Shown: one piece after another, positions 36,294 to 51,200 of the stretch
How the letters are laid out: each line of letters begins with the position of its first letter
Numbering within the stretch: the stretch's first letter is position 1
Origin: Anisakis pegreffii
Lineage: Eukaryota; Nematoda; Chromadorea; Rhabditida; Anisakidae
Length of the DNA stretch: 64,000 nucleotides
Assembly: GCA_035041965.1 (NCBI GenBank)
Contig: JAPYMA010001232.1
Span: 1-64,000 of the forward strand
Reading direction: 5' to 3'
Program-made: the position numbers and the translations under genes
The notes under the pieces: generated by a model
What the model saw: only the letters and a program-made list of their open reading frames with translations
Told to the model about the DNA's origin: nothing
Database searches by the model: none

Positions 36294-39200
36294 CTGAAAA
36301 CAAGTTAACAATTCAACCAAGAACGCCTACACTAACACCGGAATGTTTTAAGGGAAATTCATAGAGCTGACATCAATGTATGTATTTGGCGAAGAAAGTA
36401 CTATGGTTACCGTTGGACCAATTCATAATGAGGTGATCTGCTTACCTGATGTGTTCATGGCCTGCAAGCTGAGCGACATCAGCTGCATTACGACCGAGAT
36501 TATCACACAGTGATGATTCAGCACCAAATTTCAACAATAAAACCACTAAATCGCGATGACCTATTTGGGCAGCGATATTCAATGCTGTTGCACCCTTAAA
36601 AATAAATCACATTTCGTTCATGATTTCTTTAGACGGAGGGGGATATTCTGAGTTTACTCTTTTTGACATGGAGATCAGCAAATTACATCAAGAATTCACC
36701 TGAAAATCCACTGCGTTCGGAGACACACCAACACTTTCGAGCATATAATGTGCAATCTCATAATTCGAGGCCCAAACGGCCGTCATCAATGGCGTACGAC
36801 CAGCCTCGTCGCGCGTCTCGAAATTCGCACCATACTCCTTTATCAACTCTGCCATTTTCACATCGTTAATCTGCAAAGTTTGATTTAGTATGAAGCAAAA
36901 GCGTTAATGGATTCTAGCGAATAAGATATAATATTGTTTTTTTTTTTCTGGTGCTTCCAGGTGAGGATGGTACAGACTTAACTCGAAATGCTGCAATGGC
37001 TGATAATAGTATCGCTTTTCGAGTTGGGAAACGGCAAACTTTTTCGGTGGCCAGCAATAAGGCAAACTTGAAAGCTCCAAAATTCAGTCTTCAGCAGTCA
37101 CGAAATTCGAACGTCACCGAGCTTTAGCAGCTACCGATGCATTAGTGAACACTTAACAACGGCTAGTTGGTCAATGACCGTCGACGAATGTGCGATTCCA
37201 TGGACACCGGGCCTTAGACCACATGATGGCCACCGAATAGCCTTTCTGACCCTCGGTCGGTGACATCCACCTAACTCCAATAACTACCACAAGTAGTTTG
37301 CATTGTTAATTCTTTATTGTGGTTCTTTTTGAAGCTTTCCATATTTTAAAGCGTTCGCGCAATGAGTTATTCCCATATGTGAGCAGTGCCAAAGATGTTT
37401 CGGTTAAAGTAGATGTTGTTTTGAAGAAGCAAGCTTCGTGTCAGAGTTATCATCATGATTTGAAAGTGAAAGTAAAGAAATTTGAATGTCGTCTACCTGT
37501 GCAACAACATGTGCACACGTCCTTGCATACGCATCACGCACAGCCGTTGATGTGCCCAACGAGAGCAGAACACAACACATCGCAGTATCACGCGCAATCA
37601 TTACCGTATGCAACAGAGGAGTACTCTCCAAATCAGGTTCAATCAGTTCATTCGCGTCATTCTCGCCTTTCAGCATATATTCCACCAAACAACGAACAAC
37701 ACCTTCGTTATGCGCCAGTGCAGCTATCCGTAATGCTGACTGACCTTCATGAGATTGCAGATGAATCGGTGCACCAAGATTCAGCAGTTCCTCAACCACC
37801 TGAAATTGTTGCTGCAATCGAGTAAACTGGCCAATAGCTAAAAGGATGCTCAGTTAAAATACATACGACAATGATGTTACATTTTAGTGACAAGGTCAAC
37901 TAATTCGTTAGTGTAACTGATCAGTACAATATCACAAATTACAAGAACAAAAAGAAGAGTATTCACAGAAACGAAAAGTTCGTGGGTTAATATAACCTCA
38001 ACGTATGGATGCTGGGCAGCAATCAGCAACGGATGATTCCCATGGCAATCTGTAGCGATCACTGTTGTTGGTGTGCACAGAATACTCACGAGTTCTTTAC
38101 TTGAATGCATCGATGCATAATGCAATGCCACTGCGCCGTCGTTATCCTACAACTTGCACTTCACAACAATCCAAACAACAATTCAAACTACTTCGTTGAA
38201 TTCGCATAATTTTGCTACGTTCATAAGAAAAATGATCACTTTTTGCGATAAAAGCTACAACTCGCCAAATTTGTGCAGTAATTGGCTAGAGCTGAATTAT
38301 TCTTATGATAAACGTTGAAGAACAAGCTTTGAAATTTGGAACACACTCATCCTGGCAAGCAGTTTGTCATCACAGAAATCTTCACATAAGATGAAATTTG
38401 ACTGATTTCAATGCTGTGAAAATCATTTGGAAAATGATTGGCAATCACTGACGCATTTGAGTGGAAGCAACACCGAAAGGATTTTCATTCTCGATGAAAA
38501 ACAAGCTTTTGAAATGAAAGCGGATCCAAATGTTCATTCACAGTCTGCGCCAATCGGGTGAACGCACTTATTCGACATTTAGCTAGGGAATTTTTACCAA
38601 AAAGACCAACAAAGCTCCACTATAGTGGTAAGCAAATAGAGTGAATAAAAGTTCAATTGAATTTGCTACATGAAAGTGAACGAAAGACGTTAGATATTCC
38701 GATCAGAATTTCAGTCACATTTCAGCTTCAACAGCTGAATCTTCAATTTTCTGCCCCTTCCCCATTCTACCCAAATTTTTTGTCATTTCCCTACCCCCAT
38801 TCACCGATGGATGTGAAAGCTCTTATTATATAGCAGAATAAGAATTCGTGCTTACAACTTTTAATGAGCAAATTGGTCCACAGAAATGGTTTATTAATGA
38901 GCATAAATATTTCTTCTCTCTCGAAGATTACGAAGGTAAAGGTATTCGACGGTAATGGAACAATTTTAAAGGCTTTGCACAAAACGCGCCCATACATGAG
39001 AAATAAACTCATATGAAGAGAGGAATGCTAACTGACGGGGGAATTTTAACACGGCTGAATATTCAACTTAAAATTTCTTATAAATTCTAGGGAATGCGGG
39101 AAATTGTCCCCGAACGTCCTCTAACCTATGTTATTTAATAGTTTATGCGTTATAGAGCGATAAGATTCAAGTTATGTTTGCTTAGAAATAGACGAGTGAC

Positions 39201-42200
39201 CCACTGTGAAGTTCAAGTAGAGGAGAGGCTATTTTGCACACGAATAATAGACTAGTGTTAAGTCAACAGAAATTAGATCAACAAAACAGTATAATGGATG
39301 GAACGTTAATGAATAACGGTGATCAAACATAAAACCAATCAAGTTCTGTTTGGACAGTTGCGATGTCAGGTGAGTTCACCTTTCACCTGAACAGTCAATA
39401 ATGCCTCAGTTGCCATATCAAAGTGTACCAAAATAAATTTTCAATCAGCATTTCAATCAACATCTGATCACTGAGTGGACCTGCGAGGATGTTTGCATCG
39501 ATTTTCTTGCAATGTTCTAAGGCTACGGCACATCTTAAAATTCGATTATCACTTTTACAATTAGCAAAGAATTACCGAAACAGTTGCAGAGTTAAACGCT
39601 CCACCAACCTTATGAGCTTCATCCGCTCCCAAGCTAATAAACATTTTGCAAATATCTGTGTTTGCATGCATAGCCGCAAGAATCAATGCCGTTCGACCGT
39701 TGTTATCAATACAGTCGATATCAGCACCATTTTCAATGAGTTTTTGGCATGCCAACATTTTGCCTTGGCATGATGCTAGCATCAACGCTGTTCGACCGCA
39801 CTGATCCTAGAAAATGTATGAGTATCATTCAAATGAGCTAACTTTCGTAAAGTATTCCACCTAATCATAAAAGATCAGTAGATGAGCCAATGCTCAAGCG
39901 ATCGCTATTAATGAAACCATAGCATGAAGCATTTTAGCGACATCATTTATGCAGCATAAAGTGTTAAAAATTAAGTGTTTTTGTCAGTCAGCTTATATCT
40001 ATTTGATCTCACGAAATTCACAAGTTGAACGGGTAATTAGATGGTACTTACCTGTGTGTCGATATTTTTGCACCGTTGAATCATTATTTCTAAATTGCTG
40101 TCACCATGATATGCGGCCAAATGGATACAGTTACGTCCATTCATATCTTCAATGTCCACATCAGACCCTCCTGAAAGTAACAGGTTAACGCTTATTTGAC
40201 TGTTTTTGATAAGAGTATCGCAGAATACGATGCATTTGTGAAGTAATTTTTATATTAAAACTATCATTCCGCAACGTGAACAGTTCTCAATATCTTCATG
40301 CACTCTTCATAATTATCAAAAGCAGTGTAAATATTGAAAATAACTGAAATGACTCAGAATTGAGACTAGAGATCTGATGTTATGGACAAATTAATTTGGT
40401 TCAGTGATAACATCAAAAGGCTTTTTGTGAAACAGGATGATGATGAAAATGAATTCGGAAAACTGACCATTTATAAGCTCCACAACGGTTTGATGGTGCT
40501 CCTCTGAATGAGCGCAATTAGCCAATGTTAAATGCAAGGCAGTTGCTCCAGATGAATCCACCAACTGAAAAGTCCTTCAAGAATTACTTTCGATTCGTCA
40601 AACTTGACTTTCACTCATTTAGTAATCGCTTTGTTAAGCCAAAGTAATAAACAAAAAAACAAAAGAATATGGAATTTTAAATTAAAAAAGCAAAAAACGA
40701 TAAATTCTTCTCACGTTTGCATTCGCTCCATACTTCAGTAACAAAGAAACAATATTTGAATGATCCATAAATGCGGCAGCCATCAGAGCCGTACGACCTT
40801 CAGCGTCCTTCCTATCAACATCGGCTTTCGCTTGCAGGAGACGCTCAACTATTACCTCATGCCCACTCCTCAAACAGAATAAACTTTCATTTGAATGCGT
40901 TCAAATTTTAAAAGAATCCAATGTAATAACATACAATTGTACTCTCAAATTCCCCTTTTGAATTGCGTTAAAATCATGTATGAACGATCAGGAGCAGTCA
41001 AATTTTCAGCCATAATATACGCAGACTTCCAAGATTTTAGAGAATTTTTAATACCCTAATCTTTGTTTTCAAGTAAAAGAATCCCTGGAATTTACGCGAT
41101 GATATAAAAGCCGCAAGAATCTTTACGGACTAATATAGATAATATGAAAGATATACCAGCAAAAAAAGAAATCTTATTCTGCATGTATTGATTTTTTGGT
41201 AAGGAGAACAACAATACTTTCAAAATTTGATGGACATTCAAGTGTCCTTCTCGTGATTATAGTGTATTAGTAGAATGCTCTAATAATTATAATTAGCATG
41301 TTCGATTGAGGAGAAAAGACGCATCAGTGATCATCATCATTAAAGAGTGTGCTTTTGCTTTCCTGTGCTTCCTCTGTTTGCTTTCCATGTCCCTTCCCTT
41401 GCTTCCGTCCGCACTTCCAATAACATATCCTCATGCTGCATCAATTAGTACCCCACTTGTATTCCCTTTTAATCCCTTTCATATTCTCTATATTATTGCC
41501 GTTCATACTTCCTGCTTCCAATCTCAATTCAGCAAGCAAATTCGCTTAACGCAGTACACACAAAATTTAGCGTGACTTATCATCAATTTAGCACCAACGG
41601 TTCTCAATATCCTTATGCGCTCTTCATACTTATCCATTGAATCCCAACAAATAATGGCAATACCGATAATTTTCATGATAACAGCTTAATTAATGAGGCA
41701 AATTGAATAACTGCTACGGTTAACTCATTTGAACGGTGGTGATTCAGTGATATCACTCCATAGTACATAACAGCAATAGATCCAATTAAAACTAGTGAGT
41801 AGATTATATCAGCATTTGGTTTACGGTCATCACTCAATCTCAATGAATTGTGAAACTGAAGTTTGAATGAGTGAAGTTCTAGAGCCACAGAAACTGCTCA
41901 AAGATTTCGAATATGACTATCTGATGCTAAACTATACACAGCGCACTTCACCCGTCCCCAACATTTCTGAAAAGGGCCGCATTTTCGAGACCCCAACTTT
42001 CCTCGTTCCCGATTCTTATTCCTTCCCAGCAACGCACTAAAGTCGAATAACTATTCTCTAATTCTGTTTCATTATAAAGTTGCATAACATTTTAACGTTC
42101 TGTGATAAATTTGGTATATTTAAATGAGCATCAAATTACCAGGCAGCTGCTCGAAGTGCTGTTCGACCACCGTTACCACATTCATCAACATCAATCCCTG

Positions 42201-45200
42201 AACATCTATCAGATAGAATGAATAAAACTAATATTTTCAGTGGTTATATAATAACAGTGATACGTTTGAGGACAATCGATGAAAACGGTGATTTATATCA
42301 TAGTATTGGATCGAATGTCGCCTATTATATGAATGAAAATATCGAATGTTATTTATCTAACGATAAGGCGAGCACAAATATGGAAATTCTATACTGTCAT
42401 CTTATTGTCCCCTCTGACTCGATAAGACAATATGAGAAGATATGCAAAGCGAATTCGTATTTCGTGCAAGAACCGGTAATTGTTTCATATGATGAAATAT
42501 GCGCATATGCATAATTGAGTGCCATTCAGCAGCACTTAACAAGCTTGAAGGCAATTTAGGTAGGCTTTGAATGGGATGAATTGCCGGATAAGTGCACGCA
42601 TTAATCAACGAATTATGTTATGAATATCATCATTAACACTAAAACAACTCCATAACCGCTATTGTCTGAAACGCATTAAAGAGGAGAGTACTTCATATCT
42701 GCACAAGAACTCAAAATCTAACGATTTCGATACCATATGTTTAGCATTTTTACGGCTTTGTGACATACGGCAATTGCTTTCACTTGAAGTAATTATTACT
42801 GCTCTCTCCATATCTATTACGGACAACCAATGAAAAAATAATTTTTCATTGCGAGCATCTTTTGTTCATAGCAGGAAACGAGCAGGTTTTTAGGAAATCA
42901 GTTAGAGTCAACTGATTTGAACGCAGAAATTGCATTCAAGGAATCGCTTGTTACATACAAAAAAAGCGTCTTCTACGACGTCTGGAAGGTATCATCGGAG
43001 TTTGGATTATCTTGTGAGCATGACAACTGCAAAAACGAACCGTATTCTATGAGCATATTCAAAACGGCTATGTGGTTATTACAAGCCGCAGCACGCAAAA
43101 CATTCCACTGTTGAAAATCAACGTAATGGGCCGCTGATGATTTCTTATTGAGTATTGTGCGGCATACGTCCAACTGACCACCACTTGCTGCTGCTATTAA
43201 ACCGGACGCTAAAGACGACTCTTCGACGTTGTTGAGAAGATCGTCGACAACATCCAACTCGCCCGACGAACATGCGAATACGAAATCTGGCTGAAATTTT
43301 TAGTAGCCTCTGCATTTTGTTTTTCATTAGTTGAATTTTTGATGATATTCAATATGCAATTCATATTGATAATGAACTTCCCCTGTAGTTCAATGTTTAC
43401 AGTAAGTGATCAGTTTATATCGCTATTGAAATACTGACTGAATTCTTTTCGAACCAGTGCAACATCTAAGAACATAACCTGATCACGGTAGGATAACTTT
43501 TGGCAGGAATGATCACAGAAAAGCATTTTGAAACATCAGTGTGTTTCATGACTATGCTCAAAATGCGAATCAAATTCGCAACTCCTCAGTAACACTTCAC
43601 AACTATAAATCAAAGAATTGAACAAGCGATCAGTGGATAACAGTCTGAAATATTTTTGACGCATCTAATAATGAAATCGTCTTCTAACGTAATTATAGAA
43701 TGCTCTATATTGTATTGCGATTAACGCTTGTTGAGTTTAGTGCATTAATTTCGATGAATAAACAACGTCGATCATTTCAAATAATTTACATTCACAGACA
43801 AGAGTGATGACAGATGAATGAGTTATGGCTGGCCGAGGAAAGCAGAGTTGAAGAGGGTTTTAAGTGGAGAGTGTTGGCTGGATGCTGCTTATTGTTAATG
43901 GAAATGGCTTTGAGGAGTGCGTTTCGTTTAGCTGTTAGTAATTTGTCATTTGGGAACATATCAGCGATACGATTCGCTCTTGACAATGTTTTATGCAAAT
44001 TTGCTCACTTAAGACTTATTCGCTGATCGCATTTGAAACCAATATCAATTGACGACAGTTCCATATATTATAAAGCTTATTCTTTCAATCGACACGTTTC
44101 GGATCAAGATGTCATGACGATGAAAATAACGAACATAAAGTGGAATGAGAAAAATGTTCGTATCAAGTTTTTGCTGATTTTGATGAAGGAGAGTAATTTA
44201 GTTGAGTCTGGGGATGGAATGCAATGCATCATGAGATGAGTACATTTTTCATCTCGTAAGTGCAATTTAATGAAGCGAGTGCTAGACATAAAGTCATTAC
44301 GCTTGTTCATTTTGAATTGAATTTATTGCATCTCGCAAACATATAACAATAAAACAATGCAATAAATACCCCTGACGAATTCAATTAGTTGGCGACAGAA
44401 ATAAATACGTTAAAATATCAGTTTTAGAACACATCAACTCAGACGTTATGGGATTTTTCTCAAACAACTTGTTCAGAAAATTTCATTATGCAACGCTGTG
44501 TTGCGTTTTAATGCGGTATGTGGCTTGCGCAGTTGTATTATTGTTTGCTGAATAACAGATCGAGAGACAAATCTAATATGAGCAAGAGTCGGAAAGAAAA
44601 TTAAATTTCCAACTGTCATCATCCAATTTCGTATGACCAATGAATACATTTCATTGAGTTTCTGAATACGATTTTCTCTTAATGAAAACAAATCAAATTT
44701 GCACTAATGTGAGTCACAACGCGTACTTTTATGTACGAGCAACAAATTTCAATTAAACTGCTAAATAGCTGGATTTAAGAAATTTCGTCGCGATGAATAC
44801 AAATTATCTCTCAAATAAGACATGACAACGAAAGATACGAAATCTTATTTTGAAAGTCCTTTCAATTATCTCAACTCACATGCTCGGTTGTTTACGAATG
44901 TTGAAATGCATTTCTCATCATCAAATTTGCCTTAATGACATATCATGCAAGTTTTAGCATATTGTTCGTGCAATTCAAAATTGGTGGAGCTAAACGACGA
45001 CAAAGCTAACGAGTTTCATGAAACCCATGCAAGACTTTTCGACTTCTTTGAATATAAAAGATATAAGTGATTATGTCACGAGACAGAATGAATCTCAATT
45101 CTCGAGTATTGTTAATAAGGTTAAATAAAATGCTTTTAATATATACACTTCACGCATATCCTTCCTTCAAGCGTTACATTCGCCATTATCAACTTGTATT

Positions 45201-48200
45201 TTCATCTCAAAAGTTGGGAACACCGCAAGGATGCAATGAAAGCATAGTCGCAGTTAATAACCCTACAAGGTAGTGCACTATTTCCAGCGAATCAGCCATT
45301 TTATAAACCATTTTCAATGAAATATTCTGTTACATTTGCAAAAATCGGTTATCGATCGGATGATAACAATTTGATGGCATAAAACCTAGATTGAGAACCA
45401 TTCATATTATAAATCAACACTGACAGGCTTCGGTATGAGGTGAAACGATTTCGAAAATCACATCAAATAACGATATATTCAATTTATTTCATCTCTCTCG
45501 CCATGCTTCCTTTCATGGCTTTAAGCCTTTGATTCAATTTCTCAGTCTTAACTTTCTTTCAGTTCACAATGAGCTTTATCCACAACAATCCATTCAGCAT
45601 GACAAACCACCAACACAACTCACAGATAATATCTTAGAAATGCTTCTCAGAAACCTTTTATGCATTTGCATTGAAGATGTAAATCAAATCATTTATTGCC
45701 AATAATTCCACGGAATCTATTAGTAATTCCATTGAATTGTTAAGGAGCATTAGCACTGGTGAATAATTACGTATTGACTCGCTTGCTAAAGCACAACACT
45801 AACTAAATGCTAGCATAATTCGACTGAGCAACGAATTTCTGCGAATAAATCTTTGACTCAACAGAAGCAGATAACTGTGGAATCGAAATGCGAACAAGCG
45901 ATACTCTATCCACTTAATTTCTTGATGGCACGTTTCGGTTGAGTGCATTTACTGATAAATAAATCATCGGAACGCAATACTGTTTTATTTCAACATTTGT
46001 TTACTTTCTGAATTTCAATTGTAGTTTCTCAGTGAGAAAAAGAGATCTGAAATGAATAAGACAGAACAAAATATGAAATCGGTACCTGACGATCTTGATC
46101 AAGCAGCAAAGCGCCTGCTTCAACCAGCAAGCGACTGGTCTCATAATCGAACACCGGACAACGGATTTCAATTAGGTCCGCACCAAAATTTCGAAGAATT
46201 TCGCATTTATTTGGAAATCGACTATCTAAAAGTTTTTGTTGGGAACAACTGTTTTCAACGTTTGCTTTATTCTACTGAAAAACTTATTTGCTCCAATTGA
46301 TTGCTTATCGAGTTCCGAATTTAAGAGTTATGACCATTTCACCCGTGTAATGAATAATCCCAGAAAATTTTCAACTTTTTCTTGCACAATGGTGTTTCAT
46401 TCCAATTTGGCATTGCCATATACTCAGTTTTCGGCTAAACTGTTACATATTTCATAGATCCACTTAGAGCTGCAGTGATGTTGGCATTGTAATGAAATAT
46501 TGTTATTATGAAATCTTATTTTTGGATATTCTTACCGAATAAGTAACATGGTTATGCCATATATTGATCGTTGTACCAAAGCACACTAGCTAGGAGTGTG
46601 TTAAGAGCGTCGAAAATTGAAGTTATTTATAGCGATTCATTGCTTTTTATAGGGATACTAAAGCAATTGCGTAATTCCCTCAAAAATCGTCATTTTCGCT
46701 CTATTGATGTCCCATTTCTATGGGTTCTCTAATGATCATAAATCACAGAAACGCTCGCCAGTTCTGGATCGGAACGAATCTCACAGATTCGTGTCGTTTG
46801 TCTTGAGAGTTTATTCGATCGTTGATTTGATAACAATAGTAAAATTAGAAATGCTTGAGTCACTTTCAAGAGATTGCACTCTCTGATTGGGTTAATGTCA
46901 ACATAGAAATGAATTATTCGAAGTAACAATGAATACCATTTGAATGAGCCAAGTGATATGCTAATTCGATAAGGGTCTGCGCAGTATCACATCCAGTTCG
47001 TATGATAATTTCAGCCCATAACGCATGTCCTTCCTCACAGTCCTCAGTGAACCTCTCATACCAAGCACCGCTCAATATCATCGGATCCAAACAATCGAAA
47101 ATCGCCTCACAATCCACCAGATCTGCCTCGAGTGAACTCAACGTTCCTCCTACAGCCATTTTCGCAACGGCCAACAATTCACGTCTTGCAGGTGGTTGAC
47201 GACTCGATGAGATTAAACGTAAATAAACATTCAAATTGGATGGCAACTGCGGCTCAATTGCAGCCATTAGTTCTTGTTCACCATCGGGAATTGTGAACTG
47301 ATGAGGAAAAGAGTCGTGCGATGTGCACGGCATCGACAGCAAGTTCGCTTCCAGAGCCCGAGAATACTGATCAACGTAAAACCATGACCCCTGCAAATCA
47401 CACTGAATCGATGGCAAAATTCAACGTGAACACAATATGCATGTATATGGATCTTTAGTATCAGAAACCGGATAAATAGTTTGACTGCTAATAATTACCC
47501 AAAAGAAAACAGTTTCCTATTACGGCGCAACGAAAGGGATGGAACGTCCTGATGAAGATTCATTGGATTGAAACACAAAGTTTAAAAATGAATTTTGTTT
47601 TGAGGCAGTGGAGATAAAGAACTGGAAATGATTCGAGTAGATTCATCCACTAGAGGTGTTCGATCCATACCTGGCTGGCTTCTACAAATTGATTGACGTC
47701 CATTTGTGGTAAACGATACTCGATGAAATTGATCAGCTCAGTCGGTTCACTGTCAATCGCATAAATATGAAATTGCTCGAGTCTTTTACGCTCTTCACTA
47801 TCAATCGGTCTTGATGTCGCGGCCACTTTCAACCATTTCGGAAACGATTTTGACATCTGAATTGGACGAGCATTCAAATTCGTTCGATAATCAGCAATCA
47901 CAACTCATTACGAGTTGATGTCTCTTTTTTATCACAGATATCGTATCACTCCTTCATTCCTTTCAACAAGCTAACGACGATGACCTAGGCAATTATTTTG
48001 GGTCTTTGTGAAAATTCTAGTTTCGGTTTTAATTCTCCAAATTATTGACCATCAAGTTGCATCATCTCCAAACTGCACACTTTGAAACACTTACAATAAG
48101 TTTTTAGATTTAAAGACATACACTTCATCAGGCGATTCTCATTTGCTGTTTTTTTTATCAAGACCCAAACTTGCTCTAAAATAATTCGACAGTCAACGGT

Positions 48201-51200
48201 TAGTATTACTCGATCAGTAAGTTTTACGAAGACAATTACTGCTAAATGAATTCGGAATTAAACCGAAAAAAATGAGCATTCAAAACAGCCCATAACTGTG
48301 GTGATATTTTTAGAGCACATGTTCAATTGAACATCTGAATGACTAATTTAATGGACAGCTTTAATTGAGCGTTAAATTTGTTGCGTCACACTGTGCGTTT
48401 GTATTTTTATGGAACTGAGATGAGTGTCATCGAGCGAAGCCATACTCTGATTAGTGCCCTTGTAAGTGTTATTATTCACTTAAAAAGCATACAAATTTCA
48501 GTCTGCCAAGAGAATCAAAAGTGTGTGCGATTCTGTAATTATTATACTTTTTAAAACGCATTTATCAATGGCTGTTATTAGTTGTGGTGTGTGACTAAAC
48601 AATCCTGTGAATATGGAACTATATTCATCTAGCGTGTTTGAGAGACGTTTCGCGTCAACAAATGCGTCAGGAATCATTCCGACGAAACGAGTATTCTGCG
48701 ATGATTCATCCATCCGCATGTAAAATGCTGAATGCTCGGTGTTCGCATGAATTACGCAATTATCTTTACAGTTGGCATTCTTTAAAGTGCGCAGCAAAAT
48801 TTCGTGGGCAAATCGCTCGGGCTGGATCGCATTACTGAGCAATCAATGCCATTCGGCGTTTCTTTGTAGTGCTGATGCTCATCGATCCATTACTGGCAAC
48901 AATAATGAAACAACAATTCCGTTTAGTACAATTATGAATAACAATTCGAAATAAATTTCGGTCACTTCCTATTTTCTGAACTTCATCAGTCTGTTGCACG
49001 CTTCCATTGCAGTCGCTTATGGCGCTTATGAAACACAGCTGATTTATGCTTTTTTCATAATAAAGATGACCTTACACTATCAATAATTTGTTGCGATAGT
49101 AAAGAGAAAATAAGCTATGTGGTGCGCAAGTGCTCGTTTTGGAAATTACATTTTAAAACCGATTGAAACTGATCAATAATATTCGAAGGCACTGAAAATA
49201 ACTACTGATTTTGTAGATGAACATTTCATAATGAATGTTGTTTGTTTGTTTTTCGCGCACTGTCTTCCCTTCTGCATCCCCACACTGCGTAATGACCATA
49301 AATTTTGGATGGCTCAATGAAACGGCGATCTCATTTGAATGGCCTTCCTTTTCGCTGCATTCGTATATCTGCATATAGAGCGCCTGCTGTTACGACGAAC
49401 TCGACGGGGAATGATTGATTGCATGATGAGCTTGACATTGTCGTTTAATCAAATTTGTTACTTGCTACATATTCAATTCAAATTAAATTACGCTGATCAC
49501 CGTAAATTTTGACACTAAATGAGAAGAAGCACTGAGTAAGGATGTTTAGGAATTATTCCTTTGCTTTTGAGTATTGATATTGAAATTTTGATGCTTGAAA
49601 TAGAAATAAAAAACCAGGAGAACATTGAATAACGAATGCATCAGGATGATATTAATCTCATCAAAATATACATACAGAAAACAAATCTCTTCAAACACCC
49701 AAAAAGGTTTAAAACAAACTTTCATAGATTATTTCAGAAAGTTGAAAATTTTGGAAGGAAAAAAGTTGAAAGTTACCTTAATTCGCTCAAACAAACAATT
49801 TTACTCATTTCAAATTTACTGACTCCGACAGAACCGCTTGATATGACATCGTTCTCAGTGTACAATAATGAACATAATTTGTGATTCTTTCCATGTTTTT
49901 TTATCCTTTCTTCCCTTCCCAGCAATAATTATTAGCATTTTTACCGAACTTTGCCACATATATTATCAAACGAATGAATGTTATTATCAATATTCTTTGC
50001 TTGTCTTCAACCCACTTCATTCAATCCTTCAGGGACAACGAAGCACATCAGCAAAAGTTGTTATGTGTGTTATATTTATCTTAACAACGCGATGCAATAA
50101 TAAATATTTCGGCAATGCCGTCATCCCCAGATTTAGTCAATAACATCGCGTGTGATATTTGTCAAGTGTGACATACGAGCGTAACGAGTTGAAATTTGTA
50201 TTGGGAGTTCAGCAAAACGCATTATGTTTTATCGTGAACGTGCAGATTTCTGAGAGCGATTAGAAACATTCCAAAAAATTTGACGCATGAAAAACAGCAC
50301 ACTAAATGAGACTAATGCTGTCATTATGCGATATGCGATGAGGATCGGGGGATTAAGCGAATGAACTGTAATTGTAGAGGATTACCACCACATAATCTAG
50401 GGTCAGCAATAGTCGTCGTTCTATCCCTTATCGCGTTCTGATTCATTACGAAACGATTCACCCAACCACCTTGCCTACGATCTCATTCACAAAATGGAAC
50501 GCTTGCAATGGTGCATAAAGGTAAACGAATGAACAATGCACATCTCACTAATAATTACTAAATTTTTTTCGCGTCGGTACATCGTGATTGTGAGCTTCAC
50601 CAACAGTGAACCGTTCAAAGCAATCACTACCCAGCAGCAGCAAGCAAATTTGCAAACCGCTCCTTTTCAAGCTCCTATCTCAATGAATACTCCTTTTAGG
50701 ATATAATCCATATCTATATTCCTCGAAGTTTAACTACTGTTAAGATACGTATATGATCAAGTAAAAACGAGTTTACTTACGAGCGCTACGAGGCTCAGAA
50801 TTTCAGAATCGCATCCATCGATCAGTATGAATAGGGGATTGTTTGGTCGAGGTAAGGACATCAACGGCTTGACCATCAAATGCTCTACTGCATCCACCTG
50901 AAGCACTCATGTTTGCTTGATTGAAAAAATCACGATTCATTGATAACAACAATTAAATGCTGATTGCTCTTAAATAAGAATTCACAAGCAATAGATGAAT
51001 AAGTCCAAATTAACCTGATGCGATATGAGCGTAACAGAAGTAAGATTTGGTATGACGAGATTAGGAAAACGAGAAACCAATTGATTGGTGATGTTACGTA
51101 ATAACGTGGCTGTCTCAAGAGACTCCGGATAGAGTGAAGTGCAGTAATGAACGGCCACCAATTGTGGTTCATTTTCCAGCTGAAATATTCGAATTGGTTG

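Noticed and set aside
37319..37825. 168-codon plus-strand frame
   Set aside because: Antisense shadow of ankyrin exon 14, which has clear repeats on the minus strand.
46052..46300. 82-codon plus-strand frame
   Set aside because: Antisense to ankyrin exon 6, which fits the phase of its neighbours.
48498..48842. 114-codon minus-strand frame considered as an exon between Walker B and the sensor strand
   Set aside because: It runs to a stop without a good donor, and exon 3 joins exon 4 directly in phase with the spacing expected of the family.
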